DNA of 64,000 nucleotides, taken from NCBI GenBank assembly GCA_001910725.1, contig MJGA01000002.1, positions 434,001 to 498,000 of the forward strand. Direction: 5' to 3'. The DNA is from Phanerodontia chrysosporium (lineage: Eukaryota; Basidiomycota; Agaricomycetes; Polyporales; Phanerochaetaceae). The first letter of the stretch is position 1. Each line of letters opens with the position of its first letter. Below are positions 12,271-22,165 of this stretch, in pieces. The notes below the pieces were generated by a model that was not told the origin of the DNA, did not search any database, and saw only the letters and a program-made list of their open reading frames with translations. Made by a program: the position numbers and the translations under genes.

Positions 12271-13339
12271 ATGTCGACCGACCCGTACCACGCCGTGCAG
12301 CAGGAGATCCAGAGCTCTCTGCAGGCGGCATCGACCTTGCGCGCGTCGTATCTGCGTATAAGGAGCACTGCGCGTGAAGAGAGCGAAGAGCTTGTGTGGG
12401 CACGTAATGAGGTGAGTCTGTGGGTCTCCTTCTCATGATACGCATATATTGAGGTTCCTGAAGCTAAAAGCAACCCTCGCCGCGCTCGAGGCAGACTTGG
12501 AGGACCTTGAAGAAAGCGTCAAGTGAGTGTCTGGTCAGTTTACACATCCTGCTGGTCGTACGTCCCATTGCATGAAGCCAGCCTTACACGTACTCTCAGG
12601 ATTGTCGAGAACACTGGTGCGCGGATGTTCGGTCTCGAAGAAGCGGAGGTCATGGAGCGGCGGCGGTATGTGGGCTTCGTGCGCAAGGAGATTGACGTAC
12701 GTTCCCTGTATTCTATGTATCGCTGCCTCCTATGCTGACGAGCACATCCGGGAAGGGCAGAACATGCGCGCCGAGGTCGACGCTGAGTCTGGGGCGCGTT
12801 CGCGCCCGCTCTCGCGTATACCGTCGCCGGGGCCACTCGGCAATGGAACTGCACCCGATGACGACCAGTCCGAGTGGGCGCGCCAGGAACAGCAGGTGCG
12901 CGTAGATGCGTGTGTGTCGCGCCCCGGATGCTGACACGCGTTCGGCTGCTGTAGATGATGATCCGCGAGCAGGACCGCACGATCGAGTCCATTGGGATGA
13001 CGCTGAACACGCTGCATGAGCAGGCGGGGCTGATGGGTCAGGAGATTATGGAGCATAACGAGTTCGTCCATTCAATTCCTCTTTGCTCCAATGAATCGCT
13101 GACTTGGTAACGAAAGGATGCTCGATGACCTCGAACGAGGCGTAGACCGCACGGACTCCAAATTGAATGACGCTATGCGAAGAATGAAGAGATTTATTCG
13201 TCAGACAGAAGGTATGCGGCGTTCCGCAAAGTAATACATGGTCGACTGACGACCGTTTGTAGAAACAAAGTCGGGTTGGTGTATAGTTATCCTCATCGTA
13301 ATTCTCATGGCCCTGCTGCTAGCCGTTATCCTTGTATGA
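12271..13339 (+). CDS. TLG1: Qc-SNARE of the late Golgi, Tlg1/syntaxin-6 type
   Basis: Seven exons (12271..12411, 12464..12522, 12600..12696, 12761..12895, 12955..13061, 13117..13211, 13263..13339) give 236 residues in frame. The N-terminal part fits the syntaxin-6/Tlg1 three-helix domain, starting MSTDPYHAVQQEIQ, with RRRYVGFVRKEI in helix 3. The SNARE motif runs from about residue 140 (REQDRTIESIGMTLN) to 205, with the central-layer glutamine expected in the VDRTD region. The C-terminus is a single membrane anchor (CIVILIVILMALLLAVILV) with essentially no lumenal tail. It should act in fusion of endosome-derived vesicles with the trans-Golgi network. All introns are GT-AG and about 50-80 bp long, and no lesion was found. 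Confidence 0.88.
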
Positions 13340-13535
13340 CGGCTTCTCTCTAGGACTTATCGTTTGACTTAGAGCACTTCTGCTTTCGTCCATCCTGGAA
13401 CTGGTTACAGAACTTTTCATTGCTACCTGCGACTGAGTGTCGCCTAATTTACAACTACCTGCAGAAGGATTATACCATATTTTTCGGATCCACGGTTTGG
13501 AGTGTCACAGCTGAGCTCCGACTTGTTTCCGTTGC

Positions 13536-14785
13536 TCATCCTTGCCAGACAGCGGGGCCAGCTATAACATGATAGTGAGTTCCATGTAGTCAACGATGGT
13601 ATGGATTCACTCACGCGCCGGGTAGCCGGTGAAGTTCTTCGGCAGGTTGTAGATGTTGATGAGGATACCGGGCTCGTACTGCGAGACGCGTTGGGTCAGC
13701 GGTGAGATTCTGGTCACCATAACAAGATTTACGCACGCCGGTGTAGACACCTGGGATCGACACGAGCGGGCCCGGGGTGCCGTTGCCACCGTTCTCGACG
13801 TTGAGTTGAGCACATCCGATGTAGAACTGTGCACCGCCATAGGAGCTGGCGACGTGAAGGGCGATCTGCCTAGGGTCAGCTTCAAGGTCGCTATATACAG
13901 TTCGCGACGGCCTACCTGCTCGATACGGAGGAGGTACTGGCCACTGGGAAGGCTCTTCGGGATCGTGAACGTGACCTCTTGCTGCGCTGAAATATGTTGT
14001 GAGTGAGGAGACCTGTATCCTCGCGAGTGACCTCTATACTCACTGGTATCAAAACGAGCTGGCCATTCTCGAACTGTGGCTTCTCCTCGTAGATCTTGAA
14101 CCAGGTCTGGCCAGTGCCGGCCTCGGGCGAGTTGGCGGCTGGGGAGGCCGGGGACATCATGACGTCGAGGTACTGTGAATTGACGGTCAGTTTAATCACG
14201 CGCACAGTAATATGATCCAGTAAACATACTCCTGGGTGGTAAATTGCGCTGTTCTACACTAGAGGTGAGCACACTTCTACCGTCACTTGAAGCTGAACTT
14301 TTGCTTACCGCTGCGAAGTAGTTGTTAGTCATCTCAGGAAGGGCTGCAGGACGACAGGCTACGCACCCTTGAATCCAACAGTGTCACCGCGGAAACCGTA
14401 GCGGTCTGCGTCTGTCCTGCAGTGTTCTGCAGGTCCAGCTCGTAGCAGCGAAACTCGGGGCTTGTGACATCAGTGACCTATGACATGTATGAAGCTGTCA
14501 CCACCCGGGCGATGACGTATGGATGCTCACTGGTCCGTTACTGTAGTGGTTCTGGGTCTCGCGGACATAGACCCAATCCCCGGTGACGGTCCCTGCATGA
14601 CACGATCAGTGTTGCGACAGTGTTGCAACGAGGCGAAACAACGCACCGCTAGGCTCAATAAAGTCGGGGAAGGTGTCTGGAGAAACGAGTCAGTATTGAC
14701 GAGCTCTAGTATCGGGACTGTACTCACAGTGTCCCAGGACGAATGGCGCAGAGACGACAGCGAGAACGGCGAAGAAGGCCTTCAT
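13536..14785 (-). CDS. AA9 lytic polysaccharide monooxygenase A (apparent -1 frameshift, 2-nt microexon)
   Basis: Secreted copper enzyme that oxidatively cleaves beta-1,4-glucan. The signal peptide [18 protein letters not shown] is followed directly by the mature N-terminal His (HYTFPDFI), the first ligand of the copper histidine brace. The second brace His is in [15 protein letters not shown] supplies the axial Tyr; IALHVAS is also typical. No CBM1 is present, and the protein ends PGPAVWQG. Exons: 14728..14785, 14647..14676, 14531..14592, 14367..14477, 14309..14310 (microexon CG), 14230..14253, 14044..14172, 13916..13981, 13737..13865, 13615..13678, 13536..13561. The conserved AGDTVGFK segment in exon 4 needs one extra base (GCGGT for GCGGGT) near 14386-14391; total is 701 nt instead of 702. 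Intact length would be 233 residues. It is the last gene of the three-gene array in the direction of transcription. Confidence 0.85.
14309..14310 (-). other. Candidate 2-nt microexon in AA9 gene A
   Basis: The bases CG lie between an intron ending CTTCGCAG (14311..14366, with an ACTAAC branch point) and an intron starting GTAAGC (14254..14308). Joined to the G that ends the previous exon they make GCG (Ala), giving FKA-N, the residue seen in the paralogue at 18126..19243 where the two bases are fused to the exon. Confidence 0.6.
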
Positions 14786-15902
14786 CGTTGAGACTGTGCA
14801 GTGCAGGCAGGACTGTTTGCTAGACCTCAGCGGTGAGGATCATGCAGCCCCTGCCTGAGTCTTTTATACCTTGTCATCCACGGCCGATATGCCTGCTTGC
14901 CGACGATGCCTGCCGACCACCGTGCACTCTGAGGCAATTCACTGCATCAAGCCTCTGTCATGTCAAAAAACCCGAATCTACGAGCTAGCCAAAAATAAGC
15001 ACTCCACTCATTTCGTCCAGGTGCGCTTCTACGCGCAATTGACCTCCGTGCATGCCAAACGTCACTGCGTCCCGTGGTGAAGAGGCCGACTTTGGATTAA
15101 AGAGACGACAGATCGTCGGGGAAGCGAGAAGCAGGTGCGTTCCCGAGTATGGCCCGTGAGCGCACACAACTGGTTATCTGATACGTGGCAAGGATACCCA
15201 CCGAATGCGACGGAAGATGCGACACGGATCTTGTCGTCTTCGTACCGGCGAAAATGGCTGTGTTAAACCGAACATGATCCCAATGCGGCTACTCGCAATT
15301 CCAAGTCATAGTAGCGTACGCACGCGAGATGATCCATGTTCACTGCGGTATTGCACCGCCGCGTTTCCATTTATCTTACTACTGTGCTCATCTCGTAGCC
15401 TTCTAGGCCGTCCGCGGGCGAGGGGTGAGGCTGGTGGCATTAATCACCAATTCGACTCCCGGTCAAGTCTTCTCTATTATGCTAGAGCTTAATCAGCGGA
15501 CCAACAGTGGATGAACAAATCGCAGAGTAGACCAGTATATACTCTCTCGGTACCGTCGAGGAATCTGAATGGGTGCGTGCTTTCTCGGGCTGAGCAATCG
15601 GTTCACCGTCTCAAGATCTTCGATGACTTCGTAGACTGGCAGCATTGCCAACATCCACGTGTACCAGTTTAATTACGAAGCCTTGTATCAAGCAGATGCT
15701 CGTACACGATGGCTTGGCAGTTGCACTCGTGATCAGCTCAAAGCAGGCGACCAGGCTTTTTTATTTTATTTTCGAGAATACGGATTACGACGAAGACAGA
15801 TCGATCGATTCATTCCCTCAACTAGGTTACAACGAAACTGACGTTGCACAACGCCATCAAAGAGGCCTGCTCTGCTTGTAAATGACTTCTCGAGCTGTAA
15901 AC
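14786..15902. other. Spacer between AA9 genes A and B
   Basis: About 1.1 kb holding the promoter of gene A and the 3' flank of gene B. Only short open frames with no domain; no remnant of a fourth AA9 gene was seen. Confidence 0.55.
14861..14868 (-). promoter_or_regulatory. TATA box of AA9 gene A
   Basis: TATAAAAG on the minus strand, about 76 bp upstream of the start codon. The other two AA9 genes have similar boxes at similar distances. Confidence 0.6.
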
Positions 15903-17145
15903 TCATCCGTGCCAGACGGCAGGTCCAGCTAGCACACAATGGTCAGCTGGCTATCCTTTACATCTTGAGGTTTAGAGCACTTACGCGAAGGGTACTGGTA
16001 TCCTGCAGGAACCGTGTAGATGTTAAGCATAATGCCGGGCTCGCGCTAATTCACGGTTAGCACGCTTTCGCTGTCAGCCATGGGAGGCAACGTACGCCGG
16101 TGTAAACGCCAGGAATAGACACAAGCGGGCCTGGGGTTCCGTTGCCACCGTTGACGACGTTCACCTGCGCGCACGAGATGTAGAACTGCGCGCCCTGGTA
16201 CGTGCTCGCAGCATGGAGCGCGATCTGTTCACGTGTCAACTCATCGTGGATTGTACAGGACACGCAGGGACGGACGTACGTGCTCAACGCGGACCAGGTA
16301 TTGACCGCTCGGAAGGGACTTCGGGATCGTGAAGGTGAAGGACTGGACGTCTACACAAGGGGATAGGTCAACAAAGAGAAAGGAAGACTGATTTCGGTCA
16401 TCCTCACTCTCAGACGGGAAGGTGAGCTGCCCGTTCTGCATCACGGGCGGGATCTCGAAGACTTTGAACCACGTCTGGCCGGTACCAGCTTGCGTCGAGT
16501 TCGCGTATGGAACTGCCTTTGACATGTAGATGTCGAAATACTGGTTTTTACGCGTCAATCATGGACCAGACTTGGTCACGGTACGTGGACGTACGCCAGG
16601 ATGGTAACGGCTTGGTTCTAGGAAGGATTTTAGTGGTGAGTCGAGACGCCTGCATATGTAGAGAACGAACCGCTGAGGAATATTCAGTTCAGCATGACGC
16701 ATGCGTAAGGTAGAGTGAATGCTTTACCTTTAAAGCCGATGCTCTGTCCCGCCTGGACGGTGAGCGTCCCGGTCTGGCTTGCCGTGTTCGCAAGATCAAG
16801 CTCGTAACACCTAAACTCGGGATCATTGACGTCGGTCACCTGCGACAGGTGGTCAGCTCCTACGACAACTGTGAGAGGTAAGTCATGCTCGTACAGGTCC
16901 GTTCGAGTAGTGATTGGCCGTCTCTCGAATGTAAACCCAATCCTACAGGTCTGTCAGGTTCCCAAGATTTTGATAACACGCTCGGTTCACGTACGCCGTA
17001 AGTGACACCGTTGGCAATAAAGTCAGGGAACGTATCTGAAGTACGTTCGTAAGATGACGCGATATGACGACCGTGAACAGCACCTACAGTGGGCTGCAAC
17101 AAGCGGCGCAAGCACGCCGGCGAGAGCGACGAGGAAGCCCTTCAT
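15903..17145 (-). CDS. AA9 lytic polysaccharide monooxygenase B
   Basis: Paralogue of the flanking AA9 genes. The signal peptide MKGFLVALAGVLAPLVAA precedes HYTFPDFI, so His1 is preserved; the second brace His is in YHPG and the axial Tyr in GAQFYISCAQ. It ends PGPAVWHG without a CBM. Exons: 17088..17145, 16995..17035, 16895..16942, 16728..16839, (16671..16672), 16595..16617, 16408..16540, 16280..16350, 16096..16224, 15985..16045, 15903..15928. Two readings exist around 16595-16727. With one 110-bp intron the frame is open (234 codons including stop), giving FKEPSRYHPG. With the CG microexon and one missing T (GTTAC for GTTTAC, near 16605) it gives FKANQAVYHPG, closer to both paralogues. I favour the second reading. 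The late segment reads REPG instead of the YEPG of A and C. Confidence 0.85.
16671..16672 (-). other. Candidate 2-nt microexon in AA9 gene B
   Basis: CG lies between an intron-like segment 16673..16727 (GTAAAG to CCTCAG) and another at 16618..16670 (GTTCGT to TTCCTAG), each of typical size. The position and phase match the microexon in gene A. The alternative is one 110-bp intron; see the gene entry. Confidence 0.45.
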
Positions 17146-18125
17146 TGTCACTTGCACGGAGATATCACTGAGCGATGACTATCGCTTTTCCGCCTCTGAA
17201 TGAGTTCTTATACTGCTATACCGGCATTTCCTGTCGCTACAGGCCCGGTGCTCGCAGCTGTTACAGAGCCCAGCGTGTGCACAAGCGAGTTGTACGGCTG
17301 ACCTATCCCATAGAGAGAAGCGTTGGCTTGGCATTGATAGAACGTAGGACAAAATGCCTCGCAATGCCAAGACCACTGTCATTGTCCGAGGACGAAGCAG
17401 CCTGTCGTCACCGACCTACTGTCCGCACGGGCCGTAGGCTGCAGGAGCCCTCTCCACACATCCGAGAAAGAACCACGTCTAAAAACCTCGGTACGGGAGA
17501 AGCTCCGAAATCTGTGGGGAAGTCTTGTCGTCGCTCAGAATGCGGCTAAACTGGGGCATTGCTTACCGACAAAATGCCTTCCGTACAGAGACAACATGTT
17601 TCCTCGGAATTTAGCTTACCCCGCAATAGATGATTCTGCGGGGTATTTGACACATAGCGCGTCGTTTCTCCATGGGGCTGACCAGTCCAGTGCCAGTATG
17701 TCGCGCGAGAAGGAGAGTGCATCCGGACCGCATGGGGTGGTCGTGATGCTTGCGGCGTGAGCTAGTCGATTCTGAGCTTCGGCACTAGGCTTGAACTCGC
17801 TAGCCAGTCTCCTAAGTTACGGAAGAGAGGTCGTTCCTTCTGGGGCCAACGCGAATTTGTGAACTTTGACACCCAGCCGCGCGGGAGACTGGAGCCGGCG
17901 CAGGTATCTGCAGGAGGATGCCGCCGGATATCGAGCCCGGGGAGCGGTTGCAAGTCCCGGGTTCGACCCCGGCCATGTAGGGAGTCACCCATCGCGGCAC
18001 GAAGCTGTGACGCCATATTTGCCTTTGGGTACTTTTGGCACTCGGAGATAGGACGAGACATGTGCATAATGTTTTGTGAAAGTACAGCGTTGCAAGCCAA
18101 TAGCGTCTCTCTCCTAGGGCAGCAT
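17146..18125. other. Spacer between AA9 genes B and C
   Basis: Promoter of B and 3' flank of C. Open frames on both strands near 17762-18221 overlap each other and carry no domain. A short tRNA T-arm-like sequence near 17955-17980 is not part of a foldable tRNA. Confidence 0.5.
17207..17212 (-). promoter_or_regulatory. TATA-like box of AA9 gene B
   Basis: TATAAG on the minus strand, 62 bp upstream of the start codon. Confidence 0.45.
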
Positions 18126-19243
18126 CTATCCCTGCCAGACAGCGGGGCCAGCTGTGAGGGGCCATCAGTGACTGTGCGTGTTACTGGACCAAATCTCACT
18201 TACGGGCCTGGTAGCCGGTGAAGTTCTTGGGGAGGTTGTAGATGTTGATGAGGATACCGGGCTCGTACTGTAATAGTATCAGTATCTGGCTGTTCACATG
18301 TGGGTCAACACGTACGCCAGTGTAGACACCGGGGATCGCGACGAGGGGGCCGGGATTGCCGTTGCCGCCGTTCTGGACGTTGAGCTGAGCACAGCCGATG
18401 TAGAACTGAGCACCGCCATAGGTGCTAGCCACGTGGAGAGCGATCTGCGGTACGCACGGTCAGCGGCGTTGACCCGGCAGATAACGAGAGCATACTCGCC
18501 TGCTCGACCCGTGCAAGGTACTGACCGCTCGGAAGGCTCTTTGGGAGAGTGAAAGTGAACGACTGCTGGGCTGTCCTGGAGTCAGACTTGTCGACTGCTG
18601 CTTGGATATATGCACGTACTGGTCGAGGGGAAGACGAGCTGGCCGTTTTCGTAGACGGGCTTCTGTTCGTAGACCTTGAACCAGGTTTGTCCGGTTCCAG
18701 CCTGGGCAGAGTTGGCGGCCGGAGATGCCTTGCTCAGGTAGACAGAGAGATACTAGATGCAGTTGATTAGATCATGTTCGCCATGCCAGGCGACAGCCGC
18801 TTACTCCAGGGTGATAGATTGGGCCGTTCTGTGAGGTGTATCAGTTTCGAAAAATCGGAGTCAGCAGATTTGATGCTCACAGCCTGGAAGCCGATGGTAG
18901 ATCCTGCATTGACGGTCTGGGTAGCGGTCTGACCGGCAGTGTTGGCGAGATCAAGCTCGTAGCAACGGAACTCGGGGTCGGTGACGCTCGTGACCTATTC
19001 ACCGTCAGTATGCTGCCAAGGGTCATGCGCTAGGACATACCGGGCCATTGGAGTAGTGGTTAGCAGTCTCGCGGATGAATTGCCAGTCGCTGGAGACGGT
19101 GCTGCCGGTGATGAAGTCTGGGAACGTGTCTGGCCGAGGCGCAATTAGCTCATGCCGAGCACGCATAAACATAGAACAGACGTACAATGCGCGGCCGCGA
19201 GCGGCACGGCAACAGCGGCGAGGACGGCGAGAATAGCCTTCAT
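18126..19243 (-). CDS. AA9 lytic polysaccharide monooxygenase C (intact)
   Basis: The intact member of the array: 235 residues from exons 19186..19243, 19041..19129, 18881..18994, 18805..18828, 18620..18752, 18500..18570, 18316..18444, 18204..18267 and 18126..18151. The signal peptide [18 protein letters not shown] precedes HYTFPDFI. Other motifs are [23 protein letters not shown] (second brace His), [31 protein letters not shown] and the end PGPAVWQG. It should be exported and act on crystalline cellulose or related glucan using copper and H2O2/O2 (family knowledge); the regioselectivity cannot be told. It has two fewer introns than A and B in the first half, and one intron (from 18499) has a GC donor (GCGAGT). 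It is the first gene transcribed in the array. Confidence 0.92.
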
Positions 19244-19978
19244 CGTGTTGGATTTCCGGTGGAGGATGAGACTAGCCTCTACGCAGCCTCGCCCTTATAT
19301 ACTGTTGCTAGCCTATGGCTTCTATACCTCGAGAGGCATCATTGCACTTCTTTGCCTCAAATGAGACAAGAAAGGGCGAAAGCACGATAGGGCGCGGGAC
19401 GTCGCGCGAGATACTTGCGCGACCCGTAGAAGCGCAAGTTGGGGCCCCGCAGGCGAAGGGGAATAATTCGAAGCGCACTCGTCCGACTAGCGTCCGCAAA
19501 GGTGACTGAGATGCTTGCATAGTGTGCGGGACAGAGCCTCTATGGCGTGCTATTCGACGGAAAAATGAGGTCGTTAGTGCCGAGCATTTTCCAAACCTCG
19601 GAAGACGACTTGCCCTTTAGCGGAGCATCAGCTCCAGAATAGGCCTATAACCCAGGCGAGCGGTAGTTCAACGCGAGCGTATACTGCTTAGTGGCCAACC
19701 AAGTGTCGACAGTTTGTCGAGACTCGAGCATCTTTCGCGGGGTTTTCACCCTGAGAGTGGCTCCTGCTGACCAGCGACCATGCTGGATGCCAAGCAACAC
19801 ATTGGATTCCTATTTTTAGGCAGATAAGACTTGGTTAGTCCGAGTAGCTGAAGCTAGCGCGTACGTAGTCGGTCTAGCAGCAGAGCAAAGGTGAAGTTCG
19901 AAGTGGCAAGTCCTTGGTGGCGGATGATGGGATCATGAGTTGAGACGTCGTGACACATTGCAAGCATTCGTTTTCAAC
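19244..19978. other. Intergenic region upstream of AA9 gene C
   Basis: Holds the AA9-C promoter and the 5' flank of the tRNA gene. No supported coding region. Confidence 0.5.
19294..19301 (-). promoter_or_regulatory. TATA box of AA9 gene C
   Basis: TATATAAG on the minus strand, about 51 bp upstream of the start codon, at a spacing similar to that of the other two AA9 genes. Confidence 0.55.
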
Positions 19979-20079
19979 GGCCTGGTGGTCTAGTGGTATG
20001 ATTCCTTCTTAGGGTCCAATCCTGTCCGGGGATTGAACACATTTGGAGGAGGTCCCGGGTTCAATCCCCGGCTAGGCCC
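19979..20079 (+). tRNA. tRNA-Pro (AGG) with a 29-bp intron
   Basis: The acceptor stem GGCCTGG (19979-19985) pairs with CTAGGCC (20072-20078). The D arm GGTCTAGTGGTATGAT is typical of tRNA-Pro. The anticodon stem CCTTC pairs with GGAGG (one G-U pair) around the loop TTAGGG-T, so the anticodon is AGG at 20011-20013. The T arm is CCGGG TTCAATC CCCGG. A 29-bp intron (20015..20043) sits one base 3' of the anticodon, the normal nuclear position. The spliced tRNA is 72 nt without CCA. Confidence 0.9.
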
Positions 20080-20677
20080 GTTCTTTTTCTTTCTTTTATA
20101 CCACTTTTCTCTCACTCTATTCCGAGTCCTTTGAATTTTTGCTTCATCTCATATATTTACAATAATAGAAGTGGCATCGAGATTCGACTCGTTTCGAATC
20201 ATGTTCGAGAAGGGCGGTGGCGGAAACGGGTCGAGTTGGGCTCATCTGACAACCAGCATCCAGCCATCCACCGTCTCCGTAAGGATTACAACCCCTCATG
20301 GCGTCCACGTCGCTCACAAGCTCGTCCGCCTTTCATAGAGTCCGAAAATTCAGCTCTTTTCCAGCGCAGGAACCTTGCCAAAGACCGCCGCGCCATAGAG
20401 CGCATGCGACGCAAGCATGGTAGGCTTACTCACCTGAGCTCAAGTCTGGACCGATGAAAGGTCATTCGGATACCTGGAGTTATCAACACGCTGCAACGGC
20501 ATTCCTTTTTCATTGAGCCACGATCCAAAGCTCCCAGTTTCGTCCTTTCAGGCAAGAAAGGGAGACGACAGACCCTTATACTACTGTTCGCAGCGTGCAG
20601 GCAACTCTCTAGCAGCTAGGTATCCATTGTGTATTGAAGCATGGTACTAGTACACTTGCATTTCATGCCTGGAAATT
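20080..20677. other. Intergenic region between tRNA-Pro and HOM6
   Basis: A 108-codon plus-strand frame at 20131..20457 starts in T-rich sequence just after the tRNA terminator and has no recognisable domain. I see nothing else. Confidence 0.5.
20084..20088 (+). terminator. RNA polymerase III terminator of tRNA-Pro
   Basis: A run of five T starts four bases after the discriminator base, inside a longer T-rich tract. Confidence 0.7.
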
Positions 20678-21919
20678 TTACAACACTAGCTTGAGAAGGT
20701 CGCTCATGACACCCATCGCCGTGACAGCAGCGCCTGCGCCTGCGCCCTGGACGATGAGTGGCCGTGGGCTGTAGCGTTCCGTGTGGAACATGATGATGTT
20801 GTCGGAGCCGCCAAGGGAGGTAGCGAAGGGGTGAGTTGCGGGATACCTATGATAACTAGTCAGTCATGCCCAAGTATGCACGCGCAGAAGGACGCACTTC
20901 TCGAGATCTGCCTTTACTAGCCCCTTCTCGACATCGATGACACCAACGAAACGGAGCACAGCACCCTCTGCCGCAGCCTCGTTGCGGAGCTTGTCGAACT
21001 CGGCGTCGAACTCCGGAAGGCGGTCAACGAATGCGGAGCCGTCGGCAATGCCTTCGAGGGCAGACGGGACAAGCGAACGCGTCTGCACGCTTGCAAAGCC
21101 CTCGGCAGCGCGTTCTGGAGCGAGGGGATGCTACGAGCGAGGATGGCGAGTTTCCGCGCGACGTCGGCGCCGTTGAGGTCGTCCGCGGGGTGTGGCTCCT
21201 GAGGCATTGTTCAGGCCAGAACGCGAATAACATCCATGCGACGCACCGTGTAACCCTTCTCGCGAGCAACTCGCACAACCGACGAGAACGCGGGACCGCC
21301 TGCGCTCCCGGTGCTGAAGTTGTTGAAAATGTAGCTCATAGTGCCCGAGAAGACACCCTCGATCTTCTTAACCTGTTCACGCCCGTCAGAGGGGCAGTAC
21401 ACGGAGTCTGAAGCCAACACGACATACCTTGTCGCCCGTCGCGACGAGGTCCTTGAGGGGCTGCACGACAGGAAGGCCCGCGCCGACAGTGCTCTCATTG
21501 AGCCAGCGCGCGGCGCTCTCGCGGCTGGCCGCGAGGATCGCGTCGTACAGCTGCTGGGTGCCGGAGAACGCCTTCTTGTTCGGTGTCACGACGTGCACGC
21601 CACGGCGCAGGAACTCAGGGTACAAGTCCGCGACGGCCTGCGAGGACGTGTTGTCGACGAGCACGGCGGCCTCGAGTCCCGCAAGCTGCTCTGCGAGCGC
21701 AGGCAGGTCTGGCGCGGTCGAAGACGCCGCAAGCGCGCTCGCCCACGAGCCCGCGTCTACAGCGAGGCCCTCCGGCGCGAAGAGTGCGGTCTTGGACGAC
21801 GCGAGTGCGACGAGGCGGAATGGGCTCGGCGCGGGGAGCGCGAGGAGCTGGGCGATGAGCTCGGAGCCCACGAGACCGACACCGACGATGGCGACAGAGA
21901 GAGTGGGTTTGCGGGGCAT
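20678..21919 (-). CDS. HOM6: Homoserine dehydrogenase (apparent -1 frameshift)
   Basis: NAD(P)H-dependent reduction of aspartate semialdehyde to homoserine, on the cytosolic route to threonine, methionine and isoleucine. Exons 21428..21919, 21247..21372, 20898..21198 and 20678..20846. Motifs in order: Rossmann [64 protein letters not shown], then [29 protein letters not shown] and the closing [11 protein letters not shown]. Between LQNALP and EGFASV the frame slips: CCGAGG where CCGGAGG is needed, near 21102-21105 (1088 nt instead of 1089). Conserved sequence continues in the new frame to the normal stop, so I read it as one missing G. Intact length would be 362 residues, like yeast Hom6. The start at 21919 gives the usual short N-terminus. 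Confidence 0.9.
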
Positions 21920-22165
21920 GGCTGTGATGTTACACAAAGTTGGCGAGGGCTGATAAGGCGACGCGCGAGGGCGGTAGGACGGGCGCAGAAGAGGCCGTGG
22001 ACGAGCCCCGAGTCAGTGCACACTCAGCAGCTGAGGAAGATGGGGCGCAAGCGCCCATGCATACGCGGTCGAGATCTATCTTATCGCGTCCTCTCGCGTT
22101 GCTATTGGCAGCTTCGAGGTGTCGTTTCACTCGTGACGGTCTAGCTTGCAAATCATTACACATAT

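Noticed and set aside
17935..17990. tRNA-like T arm (CCCGGGTTCGACCCCGG)
   Set aside because: No matching acceptor, D or anticodon arm, and the T stem itself does not pair cleanly; no terminator follows.
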